Shown: one piece after another, positions 24,123-32,628 of the stretch
Numbering within the stretch: position 1 is the stretch's first letter
Layout: each line of letters opens with the position of its first letter
NCBI GenBank assembly: GCA_018830645.1
Contig: JAHJSA010000050.1
Location: forward strand, 78,050-142,049
Reading direction: 5' to 3'
Origin: Actinomycetota bacterium
Lineage (GTDB): Bacteria > Actinomycetota > Thermoleophilia > RBG-16-64-13
DNA: 64,000 nt
Program-made: the position numbers and the translations under genes
The notes under the pieces: model-generated
Databases searched by the model: none
What the model saw: only the letters and a program-made list of their open reading frames with translations
What the model was told of the DNA's origin: nothing

Positions 24123-24203
24123 TAGCGCTCCTTTCTCGCCAAGCGTGGCTGGCCACATGATAGCACAGGCTTCCCGGCCTCCCGCCCATCGAACCGGCGC
24201 TAC

Positions 24204-24539
24204 TCAACTCGCCTGCGGCGCGTCGCTCAGACTCTCTAGAAGCAGGCTGTCGAGAGTCCGATCTATGGTCACTGGAGACGTGATGGCAGTGAACTCGACG
24301 CTCTCGAAGGCGAAGTGACCTTCCTTGAGTGCGATGAGACCCCAGAAGGCCTCAAGGGCGGATTCAGCCCCTACCTGCTCGGCGTGGATGACTCGTCCCC
24401 GAGCTATGACGATCATGCCCTCGATATCGGTGTGATCGACTGAGCAGCGGAGCTCTACTTCTCCCGTCCTCTTCCCATGCACGAGCACCTGCAGGATCTC
24501 AGGAAGAGCGAAGTCCCTCAGGTCGCCGACAAAAGCCAT
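24204..24539 (-). CDS. Standalone PATAN (DUF4388) protein
   Basis: A 111-residue protein that is essentially one DUF4388 domain (MAFVGDLRDFALPEILQVLV, GKRTGEVELRCS, GRVIHAEQVG, EGHFAFESVEF). ATG 24539 has AGGAGG a few bases upstream; the longer in-frame start at 24602 lacks one. The gene is divergent from mglB-mglA, with about 147 bases between the start codons. DUF4388 proteins often accompany MglA/MglB and pilus genes, and PATAN domains bind PilB in cyanobacteria. A role in polarity or pilus control is inferred. Confidence 0.8.
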   Translation of the reverse strand: MAFVGDLRDFALPEILQVLVHGKRTGEVELRCSVDHTDIEGMIVIARGRVIHAEQVGAESALEAFWGLIALKEGHFAFESVEFTAITSPVTIDRTLDSLLLESLSDAPQAS

Positions 24540-24621
24540 CGCCCTCCTATGCCTCGTCATCCAACGTCGGTCGCGGGGGATTCTACCAACGCGGACCCGC
24601 ATAGCAAAGGCTACAGGGCCT

Positions 24622-24630
24622 TGTTATACT
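24622..24630 (+). promoter_or_regulatory. Extended -10 promoter for mglB-mglA
   Basis: TG-T-TATACT at 24622-24630 with only a weak -35. The predicted start is about 24637, leaving a 50-base leader that carries AAGGAGG before the TTG start of mglB. Confidence 0.5.
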
Positions 24631-24686
24631 TCTGCCCGTGCTTCCAGCCGCAACCTAGCGGCCCACATGTGCACAAGGAGGTGCTC

Positions 24687-25181
24687 TTGGTTCGCCGCAG
24701 GGGGCTGGTAATCAACGATCGGCAGATGCAGCTCGTGGATGACATCCTCGATAAGCTGCGCCAGGTTTCGGGGTCGCGCTTCATCGCCCTGGTCTCCACG
24801 AGCGGCCAACCCATCACGACATCGTCAGTGGAAGCTCACCCTGACACCCTGTCCCTCGCCTCCTTGGCCGCCAGTTCGTTCGCTGCGACTCAGCAGCTCG
24901 CAGAGGTGCTGCACGAGCGGGAGTTCACCCTGCTGTTCCACGAAGGCCGCGAGAGCAATTTGCACGTGGCGCAGGTCACGGACCAAGTCTTGCTTGTGAT
25001 CACGTTCGGACGTGAGACCCAGGTGGGCAAGGTGCGGCTCTACACGAACCGAGCGGTAGAGGTACTCCGCCCTGTGTTCGATTCGAACGATGGCGACGAC
25101 CAGACCAACCTCATGATAGACGACGACTACTCGCTGCTCGCGGACGAGGCCATAGACGACCTCTTCGCGGACATGGAGTGA
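24687..25181 (+). CDS. mglB: Roadblock/LC7 domain protein, MglB-like
   Basis: A 164-residue Roadblock/LC7 protein, the GTPase-activating partner of MglA. TTG 24687 was chosen because AAGGAGG (24675-24681) is 5 bases away; earlier in-frame codons run through the divergent promoter. The domain spans about residues 10-110 (MQLVDDILDKLRQVSG, ALVSTSGQPI, LASLAASSFAATQQLAEVL, LLVITFGRETQVGKVRL), with an acidic C-terminal tail of about 40 residues. mglA starts 4 bases after its stop. Confidence 0.88.
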   Translation: MVRRRGLVINDRQMQLVDDILDKLRQVSGSRFIALVSTSGQPITTSSVEAHPDTLSLASLAASSFAATQQLAEVLHEREFTLLFHEGRESNLHVAQVTDQVLLVITFGRETQVGKVRLYTNRAVEVLRPVFDSNDGDDQTNLMIDDDYSLLADEAIDDLFADME

Positions 25182-25185
25182 CCTC

Positions 25186-25773
25186 GTGCCTCTGATCAAC
25201 TTCGCCGCACGCGAGATCAACTACAAGATCGTCTACTATGGGTGCGGTCTATGCGGCAAGACCACGAACATCCAGTACATCCACAAGAAGGTGAACCCGA
25301 ACGCCCGCGGCAAGCTGGTCAGTATCGCGACCGAGGAGGAGCGCACCCTCTACTTCGACTTCCTCCCACTTACCCTGGGAACAGTCAAGGGCATGAAGAC
25401 TCGCTTCCACCTCTATACCGTCCCGGGCCAGTCGTACTACAACGCGTCCCGCCGACTCGTGTTGCAGGGAGTCGATGGCATCGTGATGGTCGCCGACAGC
25501 CAGATCACTCGCCTGGACGAGAACGTCGAGAGCTATCTGAACCTCTGGGATAACCTCCTCGACCAAGGCGACGACTTGACCCGCCTAAGTTTCGTGATCC
25601 AACTGAACAAGCGCGATCTCACGGACATCTTCTCGGCCGAGGATCTCAAGGAGCTCCTGAACCACACGAACTCGCCCGTGACGGAAGCGTGCGCGCTCAC
25701 CGGCCAAGGAGTCTTCGAGACCCTCAAGACCGTGTGCAAGCAGGTCATCGCCAAGACCGGTCAGGCCTCCTAG
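25186..25773 (+). CDS. mglA: Small Ras-like GTPase MglA
   Basis: A 195-residue GTPase that sets cell polarity and in Myxococcus and Thermus localises type IV pilus function. P-loop YGCGLCGKTT (residues 18-27, family form YGPGLCGKTT with Pro replaced by Cys20), switch region TVPGQSYYNASRR (78-90), VADSQ, and NKRD (141-144) for guanine specificity. GTG start, GGAG about 7 bases upstream. It is coupled to mglB and lies about 5 kb from pilBTC. The downstream 85 bases before the convergent vanW gene contain a short direct repeat of GGTACCCTCTCC. Confidence 0.95.
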   Translation: MPLINFAAREINYKIVYYGCGLCGKTTNIQYIHKKVNPNARGKLVSIATEEERTLYFDFLPLTLGTVKGMKTRFHLYTVPGQSYYNASRRLVLQGVDGIVMVADSQITRLDENVESYLNLWDNLLDQGDDLTRLSFVIQLNKRDLTDIFSAEDLKELLNHTNSPVTEACALTGQGVFETLKTVCKQVIAKTGQAS

Positions 25774-25858
25774 ACGATCACCTCTCGGTGCCTGCGGAGG
25801 TCGTGGCGGTACCCTCTCCGGTACCCTCTCCGCGGACCCGTATGCACCCTTCGGGCGC

Positions 25859-27592
25859 TCATCCCCCCACGCGTACCACCCAGTCTTTGGGAGCGTAGGT
25901 ACTGCCGAAGTCGTCTTCGTGCACCACTCTGCCCGAAGAATCCCGAACCACTCGCCGCACCTCCACCGCCCGCCCCGCGACCCCTGCCTCGACGGGCGAA
26001 GTCGTGCCGCGAGCCAAGGCTGGATCTCGGAGTCGTCGAGGGTTCTCCTCGGAGCTACGAGGGTCGACCAGATCGCGGAACGGTGATGTCTCGTACTCCA
26101 CCGACCGGTCCCATTCCGGCGCGGCCAGAGCCACCGCGACCGACCGATCGGTCGCGGTGACCGAAAGCAGCAAGACCGTGTCGGAATCGTTGGTGAAGCG
26201 GACGTCGATGGCCCCGTACGAGACCGTCGCGTCACGGCCGATCGGGTAGTGGTCGATGTAGAACGAGTGCGGCTTGCGCTCCACGATCGGCAGCCCGGCG
26301 AAGAAGGCCGTGTTGAAGAGGGTCGTGGCCACCTGGCAGATGCCGCCGCCCACGCCCGGAGTCAGCACGCCGTCGCGGATCACCGGTGCCTCGTCGAAGC
26401 CGGCCTCTTTCGTGCGCGGCCCGACCGTGTCGTTGAACGAGAAGGTCTCCCCCGGCCTTATGACCACGCCGTCGAGCTTGTTCGAGACCTGGATGATGTT
26501 GTTCACGCGGCCCGAGTCCGCAGGACTGAAGTAGGTGGTGAACGAAGCCACCTCGCGCCGATCTCCGAGCTGATTGGCGTCCTCTGTGGTCAGGCGAGGG
26601 GGCACTTGAGTGGTGGGTATCGGAACGTACCGTCGCCCACTCTCGAAAGCGACGCGGGTCATGGAGCCAAGGAGAGCAGACCACTCGACTAGGGTCCCCT
26701 CGCTACTGGGCAGCACGGTGAACCCCCTCCCCCCCTCGGCCGGCACGATCACGGCTTCAACCGGAGGGTCTTCTACAGCTGCAAGCCGCGGTTGCAGGAG
26801 TTCTCGGGCGGCCTCCGTGTCGAAGCTGAAGGGTAGGCCCGAGGTCATACCGGAAGGATTGAACTCCGCCATGGCCGCCAGCTCCTCGGGCGAGACCACG
26901 ATCTCCTTCCCCTGGTACGCCAGTGTCAACGGGCCGGCAAGCGCGACCTTGACCTCATCCAGAGCGGCGCGGGCCTCCTCGGTCGTCACGGTTGGCTCCA
27001 CGACGGTCAGGGGCACCTGCACTTCGCTCTTCTCGTTGGACAGAGCGTCGAGGAAAGCTGAACGCAGGGCGTCACGCTCCAGCACCGCACCCGCGGCGGC
27101 GGCTACCGCCTTGGGCCTCCCCGAATCGAACACAAGACGACCGTTCTTGCAGAGGCCTTCGAACTGGAGGGCGACCTCATCGGCGAAAGAGGTCCACCGG
27201 ACTTCATCGACCTCATAGGCGACGGGGACCTCGATCGGTTCGGCACTCAGGACCGGCACCAATCTGACCAGCCGATCCACGATGCCTTCGGCAGATCCCG
27301 CGCCGAGGGCGGCCGACACGGTCGCACCCACGTCAAGAGAGATGCCGGCATCTTCCGCGGTCGACGACATGACGCCTTCGTCGCCCACAAGGTCGATCTC
27401 GATGGACGACCGCCGGCCCAGTCGCTGCTCCAGGACCGCCGCGGCGCTCGCCGCATCCAGGCCTCCGAGCTCGACTCCTCCAGCCGTCACCCCTGGTGGG
27501 ATCGTGCCGGGATCAGTGCTTCCCAACGCCAGCGCGCCCACGCCGACAAAGGCCACCACACACACGATCGCTCCGATGAACACCTTCAACAT
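25859..27592 (-). CDS. vanW: VanW family exported protein with peptidoglycan-binding-like repeats
   Basis: A 577-residue protein with an N-terminal signal anchor (residues about 3-24). Two putative PG-binding-4 type repeats follow (residues about 40-330). Then comes the VanW core (FSFNDTVGPRTKEAGFDEAP, GVGGGICQVATTLFNTAFFA, ERKPHSFYIDHYPIGRD) and a beta-rich C-terminal region similar to a G5-type end. VanW proteins occur in cell walls of many Gram-positives; their exact role is not established and the name does not imply vancomycin resistance. It is 12 bases downstream of the sugar-nucleotidyltransferase gene, suggesting a cell-envelope unit. Confidence 0.85.
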   Translation of the reverse strand: MLKVFIGAIVCVVAFVGVGALALGSTDPGTIPPGVTAGGVELGGLDAASAAAVLEQRLGRRSSIEIDLVGDEGVMSSTAEDAGISLDVGATVSAALGAGSAEGIVDRLVRLVPVLSAEPIEVPVAYEVDEVRWTSFADEVALQFEGLCKNGRLVFDSGRPKAVAAAAGAVLERDALRSAFLDALSNEKSEVQVPLTVVEPTVTTEEARAALDEVKVALAGPLTLAYQGKEIVVSPEELAAMAEFNPSGMTSGLPFSFDTEAARELLQPRLAAVEDPPVEAVIVPAEGGRGFTVLPSSEGTLVEWSALLGSMTRVAFESGRRYVPIPTTQVPPRLTTEDANQLGDRREVASFTTYFSPADSGRVNNIIQVSNKLDGVVIRPGETFSFNDTVGPRTKEAGFDEAPVIRDGVLTPGVGGGICQVATTLFNTAFFAGLPIVERKPHSFYIDHYPIGRDATVSYGAIDVRFTNDSDTVLLLSVTATDRSVAVALAAPEWDRSVEYETSPFRDLVDPRSSEENPRRLRDPALARGTTSPVEAGVAGRAVEVRRVVRDSSGRVVHEDDFGSTYAPKDWVVRVGG

Positions 27593-27604
27593 GAGCCCCA
27601 GGCC

Positions 27605-30124
27605 CTAGCCGTCCGCGTCACTTTGGAGTTCCGAGATGATCCGCGTGATGATCTCGGTGTGCGCGCCCAGCAGTGCGCCCGCCTCTTCCTCCGTATCGGC
27701 TTCCGTGTAGATGTGGAACACGGGGTCTCCGGCGTCGGGGAGGTACTGCACCCAGTCACCGCTCCCTGCGGCCAGCTTGATGCCGTCGAGCAAGGACACC
27801 CGTTCGTTCTTGAATTCTTCCACCAACTGGCGCATGACCCCGCCCTTCACCCCCCACGGGCACGGTACGACCGCGTGTGCCATGATCACCTTCGGCAGAT
27901 CGGCCAGCAGCACCGACACGGGCTCATCACCCATGGCGACGGTCTCCAGTATGAGAACGAGGGTCAACAGGGAATCCGGGGCGGGAAGGAAGGACGGCAG
28001 GATGAATCTGCCCTCTGTCGTCGCCGCGAAGATGGTGTGAGGCCGGGTCGCTTCCGCAAACAGCGCAGAGTCGGCCGCGCGGGTACGTACGACGTTCGCG
28101 CCGCATTCGGCGGCCACCTCGTCCGCGTGACGGGTCATGTGCACGGGCAGAGCCACGTTGCCCGGACCGTGTCGTTCGCACGCGTGTCGCATGAGAAAGA
28201 GCAGCAGGGCTTCGTCGCTCACACGTTCGCCGTTCTCGTCGAGGAGGTAGAGTCCTTCGGCCGCCGGGTCCACGCACACACCCAAGTCAGCTCCCATGGC
28301 GGCCACCAGCTTCCGCAAACGCTCATCCCCGGGATCTCCCACTCCTCTGGCCCGCTGACTCTGGTCGGGGCCCGCGGCCGCATTGATGCTCACGATCTCG
28401 ACATCCAAGGAGTGCAGGATGTTCGGTAAGACGATCGACGAGGCGGAGAACCCGTGGTCCAGCACCAACCGCAGCTTGCGGGCACGGATGCGATCAACAT
28501 CGCACGACGCAAGCAGGGCGCCAAGGTAGCCCTCAAGCAATCTGGCGGGAAACGTGATCGTGCCCATCTGCTCAGGGGACGCCCGACGGTAGTCCTCCCG
28601 GTAGAAGATGTTCTCTATGGCCCGCTCCGCCGAGGGGCCGATGGGGATACCCGGAGGGGTGGAGAAGAGGATCTCGACCTCTTCCGGGCTGTCCCGGCAC
28701 ACCCGGAGGTGTACTCCGCCCGCGGAGCTGCCGCTGCGCAGGTCGAAGCGGTTGAGCGACCCCGGAGCCACACGCAGATCGCGCACCGAGACGCCCGTGG
28801 CGTTGAGCCCCGCCACAAGAGCTCGGTTGAACACGCGAGTGGCCGGGTGCCAGTCGCGGCTCGCCGTGACGACGGCCCCCGGAGTCAGCACGGTACCGTA
28901 CGACATGGCAAGGCGCATCACGAGTTCGGGAGTCACGTCCACATTGATGAGACCGCGAACGCCGTTCTTCCCGAACAGCGAACTCAGACCACGCGACTCC
29001 CAGATCACGCTGGTCCGCACTGAAGCGCCGGCTTCGATCACCTTGTCTGGATAGATCTTGACATCGCTACCGATGACGGCCTTCTCGCCCACCGAGCAGC
29101 CATCGCCCAGCACGGCCCCGGCGGAGACATCGGCATTGGCGCGAAGATCGACGTTGGAGCCGATCACCGCGCCGGTGAGACGCACCCCGGGACCCACGTA
29201 CGCCCGGTCGCCCACCACCGAACCGAAGATCGAGGCGCCATCCCGAACCACCACGTTGTTGCCTAGCACGGTGTGCGCCCCGATGGTCGCATTCGGGGAT
29301 ACGCGCGCGTAGTCACCGATAAGGGCCGGGCCCTCGACTCGGTCGATACTCTCGAGGTCGACCCCGTGACCCAGCCAGACGTTGCCGCGAAGCCTCACGC
29401 CGGGCACCTGCACGCGCACCTTACCGTCGAGGGCGTCCCTGTTCGCTTGGACGAACTGGGCCAGGGTCCCTATGTCTTGCCAGTAGCCGTCGCACAGCAT
29501 CCCATACAGGGGCTTCCTCAGTTCGTGCAGCCGCGGGAAGAGCTCGTGGCTGAAGTCGTACGGCTGCCCTTGGGGGATATGGTCGAAGATCTCCGGCTCG
29601 AGCACGTAGATACCCGTGTTGATCGTGTCGGAGAATACCTGACCCCACCCCGGTTTCTCCAGGAACCTCTCGATTCTCCCCTCTTCGTCCACGATGACCA
29701 CGCCGAACTCCAGCGGGTTGTCCACGCTCTTGAGGGCGATGGTCACCAGGGCCTCTCGCTCGTGGTGGAAGGCCACGATCTCACTTAGGTCGAAATCGGT
29801 GAGCGAATCTCCGCTGATCACGAGGAAGGTGTCGTCGAGCGACGATTCGGCGTTCTTCACCGACCCCGCGGTGCCAAGAGGACTCGCCTCGACGCTGTAC
29901 TCGATGCGCATGTCGAAGGCGGAGCCGTCGCCGAAGTAGTTCTGGATCAACTGCGGCATGAAGGCTACCGTCATCACGACGTCGCGAACACCGTGTCTCG
30001 AGAGGAGCTCGAGGATATGCAAAGCCGTGGGCTTGTTCACCACGGGCACCATCGGCTTCGGTTGGTTGGACGTGAGTGGCCGGAGTCGCGTGCCTTGCCC
30101 GCCGGCCATGACGACCGCTTTCAC
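27605..30124 (-). CDS. Fused sugar-phosphate nucleotidyltransferase / LbH / phosphohexomutase-like protein
   Basis: An 839-residue protein of the type annotated as mannose-1-phosphate guanylyltransferase/phosphomannomutase. Residues 1-235 are a GT-A pyrophosphorylase ([13 protein letters not shown]24). Residues about 250-370 are left-handed beta-helix hexapeptide repeats. Residues about 380-830 resemble a phosphohexomutase. The catalytic Ser loop reads TASRDWHP with S422 (usual form TASHNP). The metal loop reads CVDPAAEGL around D619, where active enzymes have DxDxDR, so the mutase half is probably altered or inactive. It likely supplies activated mannose or another hexose for envelope glycans. 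The start is GTG 30124. Confidence 0.88.
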   Translation of the reverse strand: MKAVVMAGGQGTRLRPLTSNQPKPMVPVVNKPTALHILELLSRHGVRDVVMTVAFMPQLIQNYFGDGSAFDMRIEYSVEASPLGTAGSVKNAESSLDDTFLVISGDSLTDFDLSEIVAFHHEREALVTIALKSVDNPLEFGVVIVDEEGRIERFLEKPGWGQVFSDTINTGIYVLEPEIFDHIPQGQPYDFSHELFPRLHELRKPLYGMLCDGYWQDIGTLAQFVQANRDALDGKVRVQVPGVRLRGNVWLGHGVDLESIDRVEGPALIGDYARVSPNATIGAHTVLGNNVVVRDGASIFGSVVGDRAYVGPGVRLTGAVIGSNVDLRANADVSAGAVLGDGCSVGEKAVIGSDVKIYPDKVIEAGASVRTSVIWESRGLSSLFGKNGVRGLINVDVTPELVMRLAMSYGTVLTPGAVVTASRDWHPATRVFNRALVAGLNATGVSVRDLRVAPGSLNRFDLRSGSSAGGVHLRVCRDSPEEVEILFSTPPGIPIGPSAERAIENIFYREDYRRASPEQMGTITFPARLLEGYLGALLASCDVDRIRARKLRLVLDHGFSASSIVLPNILHSLDVEIVSINAAAGPDQSQRARGVGDPGDERLRKLVAAMGADLGVCVDPAAEGLYLLDENGERVSDEALLLFLMRHACERHGPGNVALPVHMTRHADEVAAECGANVVRTRAADSALFAEATRPHTIFAATTEGRFILPSFLPAPDSLLTLVLILETVAMGDEPVSVLLADLPKVIMAHAVVPCPWGVKGGVMRQLVEEFKNERVSLLDGIKLAAGSGDWVQYLPDAGDPVFHIYTEADTEEEAGALLGAHTEIITRIISELQSDADG

Positions 30125-30140
30125 CGTGTCCCCCTTTCGT

Positions 30141-30680
30141 TCACGCGCCCGCCCGTCCGACCACCCCCGGGCGTGGACGCCGGAACTGACGTACGCCTTG
30201 ATGCGTGTAGACGGCGGCCGACGTCAGTGACAACGCCGCACCCACCCAGAACAGAGATTCAGCCACGCCTGCACCCAAGACTGCCAGGAACAGAGTCAGC
30301 ATCAGCACAGCCGTGCTGACCTTGCCCAAGAGGTTCACCGACACCTGCGTGCCCCTGCGATTCAAGACATAGTACCCCGCCATGACGTATGCGTCTCGAA
30401 CGAGCACGGCCATCAGCGGGGCGGTGGGAAGACGGTGGGTCACCAGAAGGATCACGAGAGCGCTGCCGATGAGGAGGCGGTCCGCGAGTGGGTCCGCGAA
30501 ACGCCCGAAGTCGGTGACAGTATCGGTGCGTCGGGCGATCTGACCGTCGAGCCAGTCGGTGATCGACGCGACCGCGAACAGGACTCCCGCAACGAGGGAG
30601 CCACCGCCGTCATCGACTGCCAGGAAGTAGATGAACACGGGAATGATCAGCAGCCGGAACATGGTCAACACGTTGGCCAC
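30141..30680 (-). CDS. pgsA: CDP-alcohol phosphatidyltransferase, PgsA-like
   Basis: A 179-residue integral membrane enzyme of phospholipid synthesis, probably CDP-diacylglycerol-glycerol-3-phosphate phosphatidyltransferase. The signature DG-x2-AR-x8-G-x3-D-x3-D is complete ([20 protein letters not shown] and the following D). About five or six hydrophobic segments. GTG start with GGGAGG 6-8 bases upstream. It follows the tRNA-Pro gene on the same strand, and its stop is 16 bases before the GTG of the nucleotidyltransferase gene. The exact alcohol acceptor cannot be read from sequence. Confidence 0.88.
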   Translation of the reverse strand: MANVLTMFRLLIIPVFIYFLAVDDGGGSLVAGVLFAVASITDWLDGQIARRTDTVTDFGRFADPLADRLLIGSALVILLVTHRLPTAPLMAVLVRDAYVMAGYYVLNRRGTQVSVNLLGKVSTAVLMLTLFLAVLGAGVAESLFWVGAALSLTSAAVYTHQGVRQFRRPRPGVVGRAGA

Positions 30681-30781
30681 CGCGCACCTCCCTCACCGTG
30701 TCCACGCGCGGTGGTCGCCACGCGTACCGCTCCGCGCGGGACTCCGTCGACCCCGATCGCAACCCACAAGGAAATACGAAG

Positions 30782-30855
30782 TCGGGACGGCCAGATTCGA
30801 ACTGGCGACCTCCCGGCCCCCAGCCGGATGCGCTACCAGACTGCGCCACGTCCCG
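30782..30855 (-). tRNA. tRNA-Pro(GGG)
   Basis: A complete cloverleaf on the minus strand, 74 bases without CCA. Acceptor stem CGGGACG/CGTCCCG, D-loop GGTAG, anticodon loop CTGGGGG giving anticodon GGG, T-loop GTTCGAATC, discriminator A. The 3' CCA is not encoded (the genome reads ACT), so it must be added by tRNA nucleotidyltransferase activity. Confidence 0.95.
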
Positions 30856-30866
30856 ACGCAGGGGTC

Positions 30867-30875
30867 AGTATACCA
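30867..30875 (-). promoter_or_regulatory. Extended -10 promoter of tRNA-Pro
   Basis: TG-G-TATACT on the minus strand, 11 bases before the mature tRNA 5' end and just after the gpsA stop codon. No good -35 box; upstream bases fall in the gpsA coding end. Confidence 0.6.
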
Positions 30876-30889
30876 AACGCTCGAGGTGG

Positions 30890-31930
30890 CTAGTGACGCT
30901 CGGGGCGACGCTCTCGCAACATGAGATCGCGCACGCTGTCTCGCACGCTCTTACCTTCATAGACGACCGCCACGACATTCTCGGTGATGGGCATCTCGAC
31001 GCCCTTCGATCGTGCGAGTCGCAGGATCGCCGGAGCGGCCGTGAGCCCTTCGGCCACCATGCCGATCTCCGATTCGACTTCCGCAGGGGAGTGCCCGTGA
31101 GCTAACAGTTCACCGGCCAGTCGGTTGCGACTGTGCCGCGAAGTGCACGTAGCCACCAAGTCACCCAAGCCGGCCAGGCCGGCGAAGGTAAGCGGCTCCG
31201 CACCCAGCGCGATGCCCAGACGCGCCATCTCGGCGATGCCTCGCGTCATGAGGGCCGCCCTCGCATTGTCACCGTACCCCACCCCGTCACCCATGCCCGT
31301 GGCGACTGCGATGATGTTCTTCACGGCGCTCGCCAACTCGACGCCGATAAGATCGTGGTTGACATAGGCCCTGAATGTCTCAGTGGAGAGCAACTCTTGC
31401 AGAGCTTCGGCGAACTCCACATCGTGCGATGCGATCACGGTGGCCGTGGGTTGGTCGAGGGTGACTTCTTCGGCGTGATTCGGTCCAGAGAGTACCGCCA
31501 CCCTCGGAGTCGAAGCCTGCCACATCTCCTGGAGGAGTTCGGAGAAACGGCGCAAGGTCGCGGGCTCGACGCCCTTCGTGAGGCTGAGCACGCCCACGTT
31601 CTTCGGAATGCGAGCTGCGAGCGACTCCGCGACCTCGGCGTACGCCTTACTCGGTACCGCCATCACGATCAGATCGACATCGAAGAGATCACCCTCGGTG
31701 TAGACCCCGGCATCGAGGGCTAAAGGAAGGGCGGTCTTCGTGAGGTACTCTGGGTTGTGCCTCGACTCCAAGATGGCCGCGGCCTGCTCCGGGCGTCTGC
31801 CTAGAAGCCTGGTGCGAGCGCCGACCAGCGCCAAGTGCCGCGCCATGGCCGTTCCCCAACTGCCCGCGCCGATGACGGCGACGACAAGGGTCTCTCCCTC
31901 ACGCGGGACGAATGCCGCCCCTCGGCTCAC
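30890..31930 (-). CDS. gpsA: Glycerol-3-phosphate dehydrogenase [NAD(P)+]
   Basis: A 346-residue enzyme reducing dihydroxyacetone phosphate to glycerol-3-phosphate for phospholipid synthesis. NAD(P)-binding GAGSWGTAMARHLA, LSGPNHAEEV, catalytic Lys in SAVKNIIAVATG, and TCTSRHSRN near the end. GTG 31930 overlaps the plsY stop (GTGA) and is chosen for that reason, though the conserved domain starts about 14 residues later. Last gene of the 13-gene minus-strand run; with plsY it forms the first steps of phospholipid synthesis. Confidence 0.95.
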   Translation of the reverse strand: MSRGAAFVPREGETLVVAVIGAGSWGTAMARHLALVGARTRLLGRRPEQAAAILESRHNPEYLTKTALPLALDAGVYTEGDLFDVDLIVMAVPSKAYAEVAESLAARIPKNVGVLSLTKGVEPATLRRFSELLQEMWQASTPRVAVLSGPNHAEEVTLDQPTATVIASHDVEFAEALQELLSTETFRAYVNHDLIGVELASAVKNIIAVATGMGDGVGYGDNARAALMTRGIAEMARLGIALGAEPLTFAGLAGLGDLVATCTSRHSRNRLAGELLAHGHSPAEVESEIGMVAEGLTAAPAILRLARSKGVEMPITENVVAVVYEGKSVRDSVRDLMLRERRPERH

Positions 31931-32628
31931 GACGTACCCCCTTCGTCGGGATCCCGGTGGACGTCAGCGGGCACATCCTGCTGCGCTTCCGCCGTTTCGC
32001 CTCTGCCCCACTCGCGTCGAACAAGGAACGCCCCCACGCGCGACCACGTGAGGCCGCTCTTCGGCTCCGTTCCCCGCAACAAGCGGCGCACGTTCCCCCG
32101 GTGCGCCCAGACGACGATACCAGAAGCCGCCAGCGAGAACAGCAGATACGCCGTGGGCTGCTTGCCGAGGAACGCGAGCACCGGCAAACCGACGGCAGCG
32201 GTGACCGAAGCCGCCGACACGAAAGACGTCGACAAAAGCACCACCGCGAACACGCCGAGAAGCATCACGAGCGAGATGGGCATCATCGCGAGCAGCACAC
32301 CGGCTCCCGTGGCCACGCCTTTGCCCCCGCGTCCTCGCAAGAAGATCGAGTAGTTGTGGCCGGCGATCGCCGCCAGCGCCACGAGTACGGTCCAGTCGGG
32401 CTCAACAACGAATCGCGCAGCCATTACCGGCGCGAATCCCTTGGCCACGTCGAGCAGCAAGACCACCCCTCCGAGCGGAGTGCCGAGTACTCGGAACGCG
32501 TTCGTCGCGCCGGCGTTGCCGCTGCCGTGGTCCCGGATGTCGATGCCCCGGACGGCCTTTCCCAGCAGCACGCTGGGAGACAACGAACCGATCAAGTAGG
32601 CCCCCACGACAAGGGCGGCGACCGTCAC
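31927..32628 (-). CDS. plsY: Glycerol-3-phosphate acyltransferase PlsY
   Basis: A 233-residue polytopic membrane acyltransferase using acyl-phosphate to acylate glycerol-3-phosphate. Family motifs: GSLSPSVLLGK, HGSGNAGATNAFRVLG, FLRGRGGKGVATGAG. The start GTG 32628 overlaps the der stop (GTGA); an in-frame start 51 bases earlier would lie inside der. The last 40 or so residues after the membrane domain are hydrophilic and longer than in typical PlsY. Confidence 0.92.
   Translation of the reverse strand: MTVAALVVGAYLIGSLSPSVLLGKAVRGIDIRDHGSGNAGATNAFRVLGTPLGGVVLLLDVAKGFAPVMAARFVVEPDWTVLVALAAIAGHNYSIFLRGRGGKGVATGAGVLLAMMPISLVMLLGVFAVVLLSTSFVSAASVTAAVGLPVLAFLGKQPTAYLLFSLAASGIVVWAHRGNVRRLLRGTEPKSGLTWSRVGAFLVRREWGRGETAEAQQDVPADVHRDPDEGGTS

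Noticed and set aside
24123..24203. Glycine riboswitch upstream of gcvH
   Set aside because: The gap is 81 bases and has none of the conserved aptamer features.
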